Part shown: one piece after another, positions 32,965 to 44,300 of the stretch | How positions within the stretch are numbered: position 1 is the first letter of the stretch | Layout of the letters: every line of letters starts with the position of its first letter | Assembly: GCA_003427395.1 (NCBI GenBank) | Contig: BFEA01000024.1 | Coordinates: 1,879,268-1,943,267, forward strand | Source of the DNA: Chara braunii | Taxonomy: Eukaryota > Streptophyta > Charophyceae > Charales > Characeae | DNA: 64,000 nucleotides | Direction of reading: 5' to 3' | Notes under the pieces: model-generated | What the model was told of the DNA's origin: nothing | Seen by the model: the letters and a program-made list of their open reading frames with translations, nothing else | Databases searched by the model: none | Position numbers and translations under genes: made by a program

Positions 32965-35400
32965 TAAACACCCTAAGATGATGCTAGGGTAGCTGATGCG
33001 AGCAGACTACCCTAGCATCCCTTTGGGGGCTCCGTCTATTTGTGGGGAGCGGCACCTGCTGGAAACCGAGTCCAGCGTCCCTTTCATTTGCATCAACAGA
33101 ATTTGACGACCGTTTCAGTGACTATTCCTGATACTACACCCTTCTTCCAGGAGTACCCCGAGAGAGCCTGTCCTGGCTTTTGCTGAACTTGACCTCTTCA
33201 CCCGAAATGGGGCGCCTGATATGTCCTTTCCTTACTAGCCTTTTCAACAGTTAAATGAGAGTGCAGTTCAGAAAGACTTAAACCTTTGTTCCCCTTACCT
33301 CTTCAAGTGTATCCCTTCCGTACTATGACATTGGGACCAAGGCATTCTGGGGTAATGTAAAGAGACATGGGAACTCTTGAGCGGGGCGGAGCGGAATTGA
33401 GGGATCCACCAAGGTCCAGTCATTGAATTTCAACTTGTAGTTCCTAATGAGGTCCTGTCCCTCTCCCATTTCAGCTCCCTCCCAATCCACTCTCCCTATT
33501 TTTCCCCCTTTCCCCCCCCCCCAGCCAGTTGGTGCTGAATTTTTGGAAGGTTTCAATAATTTCAGTTTTAGATGAGTTGAATCAAATTTTTTCTTTCAGA
33601 TTGGTCCATTGATCGTGAATGTGAGTTTGAATTTGCTATTTTATGCTGTCGGTGAATTCCGGACCATCTAATCTAGTGTCTTCCCTTTCATGAGTGTTCC
33701 TTTTCAGCCAGATGGCCCAAAGGACCGCTCTCCTTCCAAGGGTGAAAAGGTTCTGAGTGAAGCTGTCCTCCGGGACTGGAGACCAGTGTGCCAGCAGGAT
33801 TGCCTTCCCCATCCGTCGCGATCAGAATACTTGGATCCCCGGGGGATAATCGACATCCTCTTCTTCCAGCCCCGGGCGGTGTCAGAAGACGAAGCGATAG
33901 AGGACGAGGAGGAAGAAACCTCAGAGGAAGGGAGTTATAGCGAGCACAGCGAAGAGGAGCCGAGCAGAGAAGAAGAAGAGGAAGAAGAAGATCAGGAGGA
34001 GGAAGAGGAAGGATCTGAGTGGGAGAGTCTGGGTGAGGAGGTGGATCGCGCGGAGGTCCAGGAAGGAGATCCCGAGGTGGTAGCGCGGCGGAGAGAAGAA
34101 AGCGCGGCCGGGAAGCAGGCGCTGGAGTACGCGAGCGGCGCGGATCTACCAATCCCGAACGATCCGACCAAGGATCCCGAGCCACCCGGGATTGACGATG
34201 GGGACCCTGAGACTTCGAGCGCACCGGCACAGAGATGACGAAGCCGATCCCCCTCCCCCTCCACCCGTCCCCCAGTTCGCACACGTACCGATGCGGGGCA
34301 TCGGGCTTCATCCCCAGTCGTTATCACGTCGTCCCCTTGATTACCTCACCCTTTGCCAGATCACCGCCCCGATCTCCGTTCCCCACAACCCCTTCCCCAC
34401 CGACACCTTCCGTCACTACTATGCTACCCGCCTCGCTGTCACAATACACCCCCACCCCTCTACTCGGTGTGCCAGCCCTGTCTTTTGCCTCCACGTCCTT
34501 CTCTTTAGTGTCGCGTGGCGGGGCCACAATATAATCGAGGTCTATTGCACGATCACGGGGACTATCCCCCCGTGCGAAAACCATGATCGGTTCCGGACGG
34601 CCCTCTTCCGTACCGTCGCCTCCACCAGCGCCGGTAGGTGGTCCCAAGTTCGGCTAAATACAGTTCCCTTCCTTCGCGCCTCAGGGCCCACCTTCCTTCG
34701 GCACTGATCGATGCCCGCCTGTACAGCAACCCTACGACATGACCTTAGGTACTGATGATCTTCCCCCCCCCATCTCTCCTAGTTTCGGCAACACCAGATC
34801 CCCCACAGTACCGCTGCCCTGATCGCTTCCTGCGCCCTCACCTCTCACCTTCCTTCGGCACTGATCGATGTCCGCTTGTATAGCAACCCTCAAGTTTTCC
34901 TTGATATACGCCATAACCTTAGGTACTGATGAGGTTTTCCCCCCTGGCTCTACTCATTTCGGCAACACCAGATGCTCCACAATACCACTGCCCTGATGGT
35001 TTCCAGTGCCCTCACCTCGTCATCCTTTGATCCTGAGGTTCCCATTAAGCCGAGCAGCCGCCTCGTGGCCCAATCTTGAGCACCCCGGTTCTTCCTTATT
35101 GGACGGTCATTCTGTCCCGCCTCTTCCCATATTTGCCAGAAATCCCGAAGCCTATGGCAGCGAAGGAAGAGGTACAGCAAGTAGCAGGGATCTGTGTGCC
35201 TGCTTTTAGTGGCTACCCGTTCTGCCTTGGGGATTGCTAAATGAATTATGAACCATAATAAAAGGGCCGCTTGCCTTTGGTGTGGTAGGGACATGAGGAG
35301 GCGGAAAATTTCCGTCCAATCTTGTTTCCCACACCCATCCAGTACCGAGTCAATTACCCATCCCTGTTTCCTCCATCTCTGCAAGATTTCTGAACACACA
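32965..35400 (-). mobile_element. 3' part of a related LINE, reversed (LINE C)
   Basis: Reading the minus strand, a zf-RVT-like stretch (35399-34950: DPCYLLYLFLRCHRLRDFW, then VVLWSIWCCRNE) leads into a ~165-bp tandem duplication (about 34690-35025, with SSVPKVM in both units). Further on comes the C-terminal block at 33556-33323 (YKLKFNDW, then PLRPAQEFPCLF), homologous to LINE A 22868-23161. The 3' UTR has the same hairpin (CTGGACTCGGTTTCCAGCAG, minus strand, near 33060). The acidic plus-strand ORF at 33690-34238 lies between these parts and looks inserted. Confidence 0.65.
33690..34238 (+). CDS. Acidic, Glu-rich repeat-associated ORF (hypothetical)
   Basis: Starting at ATG 33690, it encodes 182 residues. 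A moderately basic start and the block EYLDPRGIIDILFFQPRA are followed from about residue 68 by a very acidic Glu-rich stretch of roughly 60 residues, and then a Pro/Asp-rich end. After the stop, a -1-shifted frame continues with DPPPPPPVPQFAHVPMRG, suggesting a longer ancestral protein cut by a frameshift near 34230. From memory it resembles an acidic ORF family common in Chara braunii annotations; I cannot verify that. It has no catalytic motif. It may be the N-terminal protein of a retroelement embedded in LINE C. Confidence 0.45.
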   Translation: MSVPFQPDGPKDRSPSKGEKVLSEAVLRDWRPVCQQDCLPHPSRSEYLDPRGIIDILFFQPRAVSEDEAIEDEEEETSEEGSYSEHSEEEPSREEEEEEEDQEEEEEGSEWESLGEEVDRAEVQEGDPEVVARRREESAAGKQALEYASGADLPIPNDPTKDPEPPGIDDGDPETSSAPAQR

Positions 35401-35867
35401 TCATATGTGCTGAACTGCGTCCGATACAGATCTTTTTCTCAAGCCTTGTTGCAGGGAGCACATCCACGCCTAGGGGTCAAAGAGAAGGTCTTCAGTTGTC
35501 ATCACTATCTTGAATGGTCGGAGCGGTACTGGCTGGGAGCGCCCTTTGTCTTGCAGTACTGGCACCGAGTACACCTGCCCTTCTTACTTTTTCCTCCTTC
35601 ACCGGTCCAGTGATCGGCGCTCCTTTTCCAAAAAGCCCATTGTGCACTTCCCACGTCCGTCCACACCCTCTATTCCCTTTCCCCTATCAAAAATCTTCCC
35701 TCGATCCCCTCTCTGTACCACCCACTCCCCCGTCCTTCGGCGGTCCTCCTGCGGCCTGTGGACCCAACCTACAGGTATCACTTCCCTTAAGCCCATGAGG
35801 ACATTGGTTCTTAGCCACCTGCTTATAAGGCAGAGGTTCCAGTCAATCGTTACCTCTTCTTGCATCC

Positions 35868-36010
35868 CATCTTCCCGGTAGTTTACTAGGCTTTTTGGAT
35901 CCCATCTTCCCGGTAGTCTAATAGGCTTTTTGTATCCGATCTTCCCCATTTTCTAGGCTTTTTGCATCCCATCTTCCTGGTAGTCTAATAGGCTTTTTGC
36001 ATCCAATCCT
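35868..36010. repeat. Minisatellite of about four ~35-40-bp units
   Basis: Repeated CCCATCTTCCCGGTAGT(T/C)TA then TAGGCTTTTTG. The flanking 35400-35867 has no supportable gene, although a minus-strand 116-codon frame (35599-35949) could be LINE C-derived. Confidence 0.8.
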
Positions 36011-36293
36011 CCCCCTAATCTCCCCGTTTCTCGTCTTTCCCCCTGCTATTGACAGACAGGATAGGGCATAGCATAGCCATCAAGAGTATGCATCGTTCTG
36101 AATTCCCTCTTCCTTCTTTTCCCTTGCATCCACTTCCCACCGTTTCCTCCTCCTTCCCCCATCCCGCCCTCCCTCCCTCTTCCCATCTCCTCCTATCTCC
36201 CTCCATTTCCCCCTCCCTCCACCTCCCTACACCCATCTCCCCTTCCCTCCCCCTTCCTCCCCCTCCCTCCATCTCCTCCTGTAACTCCCCTGC

Positions 36294-36402
36294 CTACCGT
36301 CTTCACCCGAATAGAACGCCCGGTCATTATAGCTGTACTTGGGGCAACTGTCAGTCCAGATGCAGCCATAATGACCAGGCTCTATTCAGGTGAAGACGGT
36401 AG
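36294..36402. repeat. 109-bp palindromic MITE-like element
   Basis: CTACCGTCTTCACC, GAATAGA and GGTCATTATA on the left are matched in reverse complement on the right, ending GGTGAAGACGGTAG at 36402. The arms are about 42 bp with few mismatches and surround a central ~25 bp. No target-site duplication is evident. Confidence 0.7.
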
Positions 36403-36456
36403 CCCCCCCCTGATTGTCATGTTACGTCATAAAAACTAAACAAGTTTACCTAAAAG

Positions 36457-36457
<1 letters not shown>

Positions 36458-36510
<53 letters not shown>
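36458..36510. repeat. (CA)n microsatellite
   Basis: About 26 CA dinucleotides. 36511-36930 shows no supportable gene. Confidence 0.95.
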
Positions 36511-36512
<2 letters not shown>

Positions 36513-36929
36513 AGGACAAGTTACGAAAGAGGCCGGAAGTTTGGAGAGAGGCAAGAGAGGTGGAACCTCGGGACCTACCTTAGCATGTGGTCACTCGAGT
36601 CATTATGCCAGCACTTCCTGGCACAGGCAGAGAGAAGTCAACGCAGGACATAAGGCATACCCGACAGCCAGTCCTCCCTGAATGAGCAATCATAGCTGTT
36701 CAGGGTTTTTTTCACCCATAAGCACACACGCAAGATGTTTGTATGGCCAGAGGAAAAGGAACGGGAGTGCTCCTCCTGGAATAGAACCGACCCAGGATCA
36801 TAAGGCCTGTCCTTTTTTTTTTCTTTTTCCCACCCCCCCAAATCGCTGCCCGGGGTGCTATCGGGGGGTGACACGAGCATCCCCCAGTAGCACCCCCCGA
36901 TTGCGGCTCCTGGCTATTGGCGGGAATCC

Positions 36930-37727
36930 CTGAGTGGCACAATTCGATACGTGGGCCCTGGCAGCATTGATTGGCCTGGAAGACCCCAGGGGATTGACTT
37001 CCCCGGCTCTAAGAAGATTAGAAAATGCAGCCAAACAGCTGAACCTACACAATCACTATTACACTGGGTGGGCGGCAAGATGGAGATGGGCGAGAGGAAG
37101 GCTAGTTGATTGGGTGGTGGATAGGGGGAGGGCAGGAGATGGGATAGTTAATAGGGGATGGCCAGATCTCTGCTTGGCGAAATGGCAGGGGGAAGGGCAT
37201 GCCAGTTGATCTGATAATCTATGGCAGATGATTGACAATAATAATGATATACGTGTTGAATTTTACTAACCTCTGCCAGAAATTTGACAATAACAATCAT
37301 ATGTGAATGTTCTTCACCGGGTGGCAGACTACCTTGTGGAGAATGTAAGTCACGGAGCTGGACAGCAGCCTTATGCAGGGAGGGGGCCTAGGGTTTGCCG
37401 TGCACAACTATGACTGTGAAGGATTAGGGTAGATTGGAAGACAGTTTTCACCCTCTACATGGCTAGACCTTAATACATGCTGTGACCTGGCTGCTAATTA
37501 GGCAGACGGTCAATCCCCTCGTGAGAGGGCAATCAATGCTGTTCTGCCAGGTATACCTTCTCTGATCTTGTCAGTGGGACACTGGACCCGGTTTCCAGCA
37601 GGTGATGCTCCCCACCAATAGATTGGAGCCATCTATAAACTGGGGCTTGCTATTGGAGGATGCTCGTATCAGCAGGCTGCCACAGATGTTTTGCCAAACA
37701 AACAAACAAACAAACAAACAAACAAAA
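36930..37727 (+). mobile_element. 3' fragment of a LINE with (CAAA)n tail (LINE B)
   Basis: A short coding trace (36934-37209) with many Trp/Arg residues is followed by a 3' UTR. That UTR shares CTGGACCCGGTTTCCAGCAG, GTGATGCTCCCCACCA and CAATAGATTGGAGCC with LINE A and ends in (CAAA)n at about 37694-37727. A tetranucleotide tail instead of poly-A is a feature of some LINE lineages. The shared 3' hairpin shows LINE A and B are related. The 5' boundary is uncertain. 37728-38001 has no gene unless it is the 3' UTR of the minus-strand exons that follow. Confidence 0.55.
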
Positions 37728-38001
37728 TCACGAAGCTGCTGCCCGGAGCTGAGCCTGGCGTCCCATGGACTGTCAAATGTGCCTTGCAGCATTCGTTGCC
37801 CCGGCCCATTGATGGGGGTCAACTGTGATGGCCCCAAGGATCAAGAGGCCTCCTGTCTCACAACTGAGTTCCTGTCTGCACTTGCTAGAATAGAGCTGCT
37901 GATTACCACATATCACTGACACTCCCCAGCTGTCAATTCCTGTCCCCCATCTGTCACAGACCATTTGTCGCCTTCTATTGTCTTCTGCTCACGAGCCGGC
38001 T

Positions 38002-38527
38002 TCAGCCTCCCAGAATGGCACCGTCGAAAATTCGGTCCTGCACACGGTTGACGTCAGTCTCCAGCAAGGGGTCCGTCCTGTATCAGCGGTCTTGTCAACC
38101 CATACCACCGTGCGGACGTGAGGATGTGGATGGCTCCAATGTTGATGGCGGACTCAGTCTCGTTTGCCGTCTATGTGTCATCCCATACTCCATGGCCTGG
38201 GATTTACGGTGAACGAAGGCCAACCATACCAATGCTAGCTGCGTGGGACTCCTGGAATGAGGTCTCTTGCTGTGAGTTTTGCAATAGGGTGTTTGTGGGC
38301 TGCGAGATGTTCCAGTTAAATTTCAACCGGGCTCCGTTAATTTCCCCTATTATACCCGAGCCCAATATCTCTTCGGCGAATTTCTCTATAATCTGTTGCT
38401 CCTCTTCCAGGTCAGCCTTTATTTCGTTCCTGGTTCTAGACCGGTCTAAGTGGCATTCTGTTTCTAGATCTTGCTTGAAACCCACCCATACTTGTAGTAG
38501 GGCTGCTGTGGTTTGTCCCACTGTTTC
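38002..38527 (-). CDS. Candidate last two exons of a host gene (unknown protein)
   Basis: A minus-strand open frame from 38527 (after an acceptor-like CCAG) to 38208 encodes a protein-like sequence: TTAALLQVWVGFKQDLE, then EIKADLEEEQQIIEKFAEE, which is amphipathic and helical. It meets a stop unless spliced. A donor CC|GTAAAT at 38208/38207 and an acceptor ACAG|G at 38078/38077 define a 130-bp intron. Joining restores phase and gives TDPLLETDVNRVQDRIFDGA, ending at a stop at 38002-38004. The phase match is the main evidence. I do not recognise the protein. The gypsy element at 38565-47243 lies just upstream, probably in the preceding intron. Confidence 0.35.
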
Positions 38528-38564
38528 CTGGCATCTTCAGGGTTTACTGGTCATAAGGTCATAA

Positions 38565-39644
38565 TGCAATGACTTGCTGATTTCTACTGCCGAGATTGAC
38601 TGCGAGGCTGTACACTAACCTGTAGGGTTAGATTCGTAATTTTTTGTTTGGCTGAGGGCTAACCGAGAGACCTGCCTATAAGGAAATTCGTGAGGGACAG
38701 ATCTGCAACTCCGGGAAAATACAGGCCCGGTACTAACCCGAATTCCTACAGCTACCCTAACTGCCTATAGCAGGCGCGAGCTACCCCTAGGACAGACAGG
38801 CCCTAAGTGGCCTATGCTGCGAGACGGTCCTATAGCCTATAGCCGGGTCCGGTAGAGGCCGAGAGTCCGAAACAGCAACGGTACCGGTCGGTCAGTCAGT
38901 CCGGTCTACGTCTAGAGAGTCTATAGATAGGATAGGCCCATCGGTTCAGGACTTTTGGCAGTTCATTTCTCACGAAGCAGCGTTGGAGCGGTCAAGCAAG
39001 TGGTGGCGGTGCTGGTCTGCAGGCGGCATTCTGAGACTCACCGTGACAGCAGCCATAGCCGGCCGTCTCTGAGTCTGCCATAGCTGGGGCATCCTCAGCG
39101 CATCTACCCCTGGGGGTATCTGCGTATGGCCGGGCTGTTTCGAGGCTCTCCGCTGTGTACTCGTGGGTGGTGGCAGTCATAGTTGCCTGTTCCTTCGTCA
39201 GAGTTGTCCATCGGCACTGAAGACTTTATCGCAAGACCTGTTCTTCATCAGGGTGGTTGGCGCTGGCCTCTGGGAGGCTGTTCTGATGTGGCGCTACTAA
39301 CTGGGTGTAGGATAGAGAGTGGGGTGTGAGTTCTGAAGGTGGCGAGATACTGGAACAAACTCTGTTACGATAATTGTTTGAGTGGCTCAGCATCAGTGTC
39401 ATTTCCAGTTGTGATCTTCGCAGGTTCTTGCTTGTGATTGGTTGTTGGGAGTTGTGTCAGAGAGTGAGAAACACTGTGTGTTCTCTCCCCATCTGTGCAT
39501 GATTGTCTTCCGATGCTTATTTTCACCTGTGTGCAGTTTGGACTCTGTCTCCTCTCTCCCCTTCTCTTATGCATGTATGGGCATGTGTGAGACTGTCTGT
39601 GTGTGAGTGGCGATAAGATTCGTCCGACAACCAAGTTCATAACA
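38565..39644 (+). repeat. 5' LTR of gypsy element 1
   Basis: It begins TGCAATGACTTGCTGATTTC and ends AAGTTCATAACA just before the primer site, so it is bounded TG...CA and about 1080 bp long. The first 825 bp are repeated at 46441-47243. Confidence 0.85.
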
Positions 39645-39646
39645 GT

Positions 39647-39658
39647 TGGTATCGGAGC
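39647..39658 (+). promoter_or_regulatory. Primer binding site for initiator tRNA-Met
   Basis: TGGTATCGGAGC, two bases after the 5' LTR, is complementary to the 3' end of plant initiator tRNA-Met (consensus TGGTATCAGAGC, one difference). The leader 39659-41170 has no supportable gene. Confidence 0.85.
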
Positions 39659-41170
39659 AGGATTGGATTTGGAACACTGAGGGTTGAGCGCACTGAGGCA
39701 TCTTCTTCATCTGGCAATATACTGGCGAGAGCCAGTACTGAGTCAGCAGGGAAGAAGACTTTCAGCGGTGGATTCAAGTGCCCAGTGGTTGCACTGAGCA
39801 AGCGCACTGAGCCTGTCAGAGCGCTTGTCAGGAAGTGGCAAGTACAGGGCTAATTCGCCATAGCCAACCCTGAGGGTGATACAGCGAATTACCCCAGAGT
39901 GGCGATTTACCCCTGAGGACATCTGGGAATCCTGAGCGGCATCATCCCTAGGTTGCGCTGAGGGAGATTGATAGTCTGTATCAATCTCCAGGACAAATAA
40001 CCCCATCTGGAGCTATTTTTAGCATCAACGGCAACCAGGCACTGTGGCGAGATATTTTGGTGTTGGCGAATTGGGTGCCACAGGACCAGATACAGTGTAT
40101 CTGGAGTAAGGGAGTGCAGCGCCACAGGATCCTGAGGAGGATCAACGAATTTGAAGCAGTTCTGTGCGTGGAATCATCAGGGGGAATATCTGGAAGAAAT
40201 TGGCGAGATAAGGGTATCATCTGCCATAGCCAGATCTTCATCATCACCTGCAAGATTCTCTGAAAGTGAGTCTGTTCCATGCACCTACCTGTATTGCGAT
40301 CCAGATAGGATTAGTTTAGTGAAAGATAATGGTCTATCTGTCTGTCCGTGACTGGATATGAAAATCGCAGACTGCATGACAGCCATAGCCATCTCTCCCC
40401 TACCTCTCTGCTCATTTCTCATCCTCTGTTGACTCTTTCTGGTCCAAATTGGTTCTGTGACTGCTATACTGTATTGCGATTGTCCTGGGATGCTCAAACA
40501 GTGAATTCTGTACTGGAAAGGTAGTGATACTGTGAATTGCTGTTTTGCGCTGAGTCTATTTTTAGCCTGTGCTACCTAGGGTCAGTCATAACTTCAATTC
40601 TGTCCGTCAGAATTCAGTTCTGTCAGTCCCCAGTGAATCGCAATTCAAAAATAGGCAATACTGTAGAATCGCAGAGTTGGATTTGCAGTATTTCACTGGA
40701 TACAGTGAATACTGTGATTCGCCATACCCTAGGGTATGGCCGCCAGAGTCATCAGGGTCTGAAATTGAGTCTGAGTCGGGATACAGGGTAACTGTCTGGA
40801 TCGCTTGGTGTATTTGATCTCTCTGTGTCTGTACTAACCATTTCCAATCATTCTCACTGATGACACTTGCTTTCTAGTGGGCACTGGAATTCTAGTGGGT
40901 CTCTAGAAAAGTAGTGGAGTGTATTTGCTAACTCCAGTGTGGTCTAGAGTCAGTAAAAGGAAACCGTGTGACTGATTTTGCTGGACTTACAGTCTGTCTG
41001 ACACCTGACCCCAAGGACACCCTTCTAACCCAAACCGTTGATTGCCTATACACCCTCCTATTCCAGTGTTGGGTTATTGCAGCGATTCCAGTGTGTCTGC
41101 AGGGATCTGAGTATCGCTGCAACTCTATCTGCTGTTATTTTATTTTTGGTTTTATTTCTGAACCGGGAAA

Positions 41171-42796
41171 ATGTCTGATCAGGGGACTGAGCAGCAGCCA
41201 CAAGTTGAGGTGGTGGTGAAGGCAGAAGGTGAGCAGCCTTCAGCCTCCACTCCCCCTCCTCCACCTCTGACTGCCACTCAGCGGATGAAGGAGCTGGAGG
41301 AACAGCTGCGACAACAACAGGCCAGACTCGCAGAGTTGGAGCAACAGGAGGCTGCTGAGCTAGAGGCTGCAACAAATCACTCCAGAAGAGAGTATCTGCT
41401 ACAGCAGCTAGAGAGGTCGCTCTCTGATGATCGTTGCTCCCAGATCACCAAACAGATGGCAAAGATGATATTGCTGGAGCACAAGATCACCAGCTCCCAG
41501 TTTACAAACTGGGATGATCGTTTTGTGCGGCTGGAGCGTCGGGTTGACGAGCTGTCAGCTCAGCAGACCAAGATCCTGAAGTCTATTCAGGGTCTGACTG
41601 CTCAGCTGGCAGCCGCCAAGCTGACCACTCCTCAGCCCCCTCTGCTGCAGCCCTAATCTTCTCCTCATTCTTCACCCCCAGGATCTCCTCAACCATCTCA
41701 GGCTGGATCTGCACATTCTTCCCGATCATCTACCCCTTCCCAAAAGGCCTTAGCAAAGGCCACCTATGCTGCTGTTACTGCTGGAGACCAGAGAGGTCCC
41801 AAGATCCCTACTCCCAACAAGTTTAGGGGTGATGACCCCAAGACTGATGTTGGGGACTGGGCTGCTGGGACCCGAGCCTACTTGAGGGGCTTCGTCTGCG
41901 CAGAACAGACCAAGGTGGCGACTGTTTTGGGGCTGCTGGAAGGGTCTGCGCTGAAGTGGGCCACTTCAACTTCCAGCAGCCTGCAGCAGTCCATGGAGGA
42001 TTGGGCCTTTGGATTGGGGGTAGACAGACTTCTGCAGGCCCTGGAGGACCAGTTTGCAGACAAGGAGCGGGCCCGCAAGGCTGCTGTCAGGATTGCTCGC
42101 CTGGGACAGCAGCGGTACAGCGGCACCCTACAGGCCTTGTTTGCTGAGTTCGAGCAGCTCACCTCCACCCCTGGGTTGGTCATGGCACCTGATGATTTGC
42201 TGACCAACTTCTGTAGGGCAACGCCTGAGAAGTTTGTTGTTGCACTCTACAGCGCTGGACACAAGGACTGGAGGTCCTTTGGTCGTGCAGCCCCGGAAAT
42301 GGAGGCTAAGCTCCATGTCCAGGCCCCATCCTCTGACAGGAGGAGAGGTGCCTTCCCTAGAGGTAGCAGAAGGGGAAAGGCAGCCTTTACTCATGCGGGG
42401 TCTGCCTCGGGATCAGATTCCGATTCCCAGCCTGATGCACCTTCAGGTGGGACCGGATCTGCTGCTGAGACAGATGTTGCAGCAATAGTGACTCAGGCTG
42501 TTTTGGGAGCTCTGCAGTCGCAGAGAAAGTTCTCCCCCACCACAGCCTCAGCCACTACCAAGGGGAAGGAAAAGGGACGTCGGCCTTCTTCTTCCCAGCG
42601 CCCTAACCTGCCTCGAGACGTCCATATGCCAGCAGAACCTCTCAATCCCTCCACACTCCCCTGGCATGACCTCAAGATCCAGGAGGGAGTCTAGAGAAGA
42701 AGAAAGGAGAGAGGGGTTTGCCTGAGGTGTGAGGGACAACACTTTTTAAAGGACTGCCCTTACATGCTAGGCCCAAGTAGTCAGTCAAAAAACTGA
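41171..42796 (+). pseudogene. Gag polyprotein of gypsy element 1, with two internal stops
   Basis: One continuous frame from ATG 41171 to TGA 42794-42796 is interrupted by TAA at 41654 and TAG at 42692. The N-terminus is rich in Gln/Glu coiled coil (MKELEEQLRQQQARLAELEQ). The capsid region holds RGDDPKTDVGDWAAGTRAYL, then LLEGSALKWA, then FADKERARKAAVRIARLGQQ. After the second stop comes a zinc knuckle CLRCEGQHFLKDC, one residue shorter than CX2CX4HX4C. The frame ends CAG TCA AAA AAC TGA, which carries a -1 slippery site. The role is building the virus-like particle and packaging RNA. Confidence 0.8.
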
Positions 42797-44229
42797 AACA
42801 GACCCTGGGGATTGCAGTTCCCCCTAGTGCTGCACCTTCATCTACTCAGGTAGGTGAATCTGCAGCTGTTTCAGTTGAGGCTGCGTGTGATGATGTGTGT
42901 GTGGGGATTGCGCGGGCAGCATCCTTTTGCTATGAGGATCCTGACCCGGATCAGGACCCGGGGCAGGATGAGCTTCAGTCTATTGCTGCCTTCTTCCTTC
43001 ATCTGAAGGAACAGAAGAAGAGCAAGACTGATCTCATCATGCTTCGACCACTGATCAACAACACCAGGATCACTGGGCTGTTGGACTGTGGGGCCACCAG
43101 GAACTTCATGTCCCCCAGTGCAGTTAAAAAGATGCATCTGGGCATGAAAGTTCAGCAGCTGCAACAACCGCTGCTGGTGCGGATTGGTGACTCTACAGTA
43201 CTCAGCATCAGGGAGAAGGTCAAGGGTATCCCTGTGACCTTCGATACAACAGGGAAAGTCAGACATAGTCTGAACTTTTACATCTTCCCTGAGCTGCCCT
43301 TTGATTTGGTGTTCTCTATGCAGTGGTTGAGGGCAGTCAACCCTAGGATCGACTGGCAGATCCCTAGAGTTGAGCTACCAGACAGCCAGGGTGTGCATCA
43401 GCCATGCATGATTGCTGCTGAACACCACCCTAAGACCTCCTACTACTGCCTGAGAGCGAGGGAGTTCCATGCTCTCTCTTGCCAGTACCACCATGAGCGT
43501 CTGTTTATTGCTCTGGTCAAGCAAACAGATGCTCCCCCTGTTTCCTGTCCTCCTGAGATACAGCAGGTGGTAGATCAGTATGCTGATCTGATGCACGAGC
43601 CCTTTGGGTTACCCAACCGGCCAACCAAGCATCACATCGAGTTGCTGCCTGGAGCGGTCCCTCCCAAGGGCCGAATCTACAGGATGTCCCCTGCTGAGCT
43701 TGAGGAGCTCAGAAAGCAGCTTGAGACCCTGACCAGCAAAGGCTGGATCAGACGCAGCACATCTGAATTCGGTGCACCTGTTCTCTTTGTACCCAAAGGG
43801 AATGGCGAGTTCAGAATGTGTATTGAGTACAGGGGTCTCAACAAGATCACTAGGAAGAGTACTGAGCCACTTCCTAGGATCGATGACCCCCTGAACATGG
43901 TGCAGGGCTGCATAGTGTTCAGCAAAGTCGACCTCAAGTCTGGCTACCACCAGCTTGAGATGGTCGAGGAAGATGTCTATAAGACAGCCTTCAAGACCAG
44001 GTATGGAACATATGAGTTCCTGGTCATGCCATTTGGACCTTGCAATGCCCCAGGCACCTTCCAGACAGAGATGAACCGCATCTTCAGGCCTTACCTGGAC
44101 AAGTTTATGGTTGTCTACCTGGATGACATCTTGGTATTCAGCAAAACTGCCAGGGAACATGCGGAGCACTTGGCTCTAGTCCTTCAGTCGTTACATGACA
44201 TCCCTCTGTTATCTACCTGGGTCATGTAA
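42781..44229 (+). pseudogene. Pol of gypsy element 1: protease and reverse transcriptase, cut by a deletion
   Basis: In the -1 frame relative to gag, the aspartic protease motif is [16 protein letters not shown] (DCGAT in place of DSGAT, as in many chromoviruses). The RT shows [37 protein letters not shown], then [12 protein letters not shown], then [15 protein letters not shown], then [13 protein letters not shown] with the catalytic YLDD. Right after LALVLQSL the usual LYAKxSKCEF segment is missing and the frame breaks, ending at 44229. [15 protein letters not shown] continues in another frame. Confidence 0.85.
42787..42793 (+). promoter_or_regulatory. -1 ribosomal frameshift slippery site A AAA AAC
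   Basis: In the gag frame the codons are TCA AAA AAC TGA, so the heptamer A AAA AAC is exactly in the X XXY YYZ phase. The pol frame (-1) opens right after a stop at 42778-42780 and runs on through protease and RT. The overlap is therefore only about 14 nt and centres on the heptamer. A short stem-loop (TGGGG with CCCC(C)) starts about 13 nt downstream, a suitable place for a stimulatory structure. This heptamer is a well-known retroviral frameshift signal. Confidence 0.75.
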
Positions 44230-44300
44230 TCTCTGGAGATGGCCTGGCTCCTGAAGCAACCAAGATTGCTGCTATTCAGGAGTGGCCTCAGCCTCAGACA

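Noticed and set aside
38560-38564. Target-site duplication for gypsy element 1
   Set aside because: CATAA before the 5' LTR has no partner because the 3' LTR is truncated; the bases after 47243 differ.
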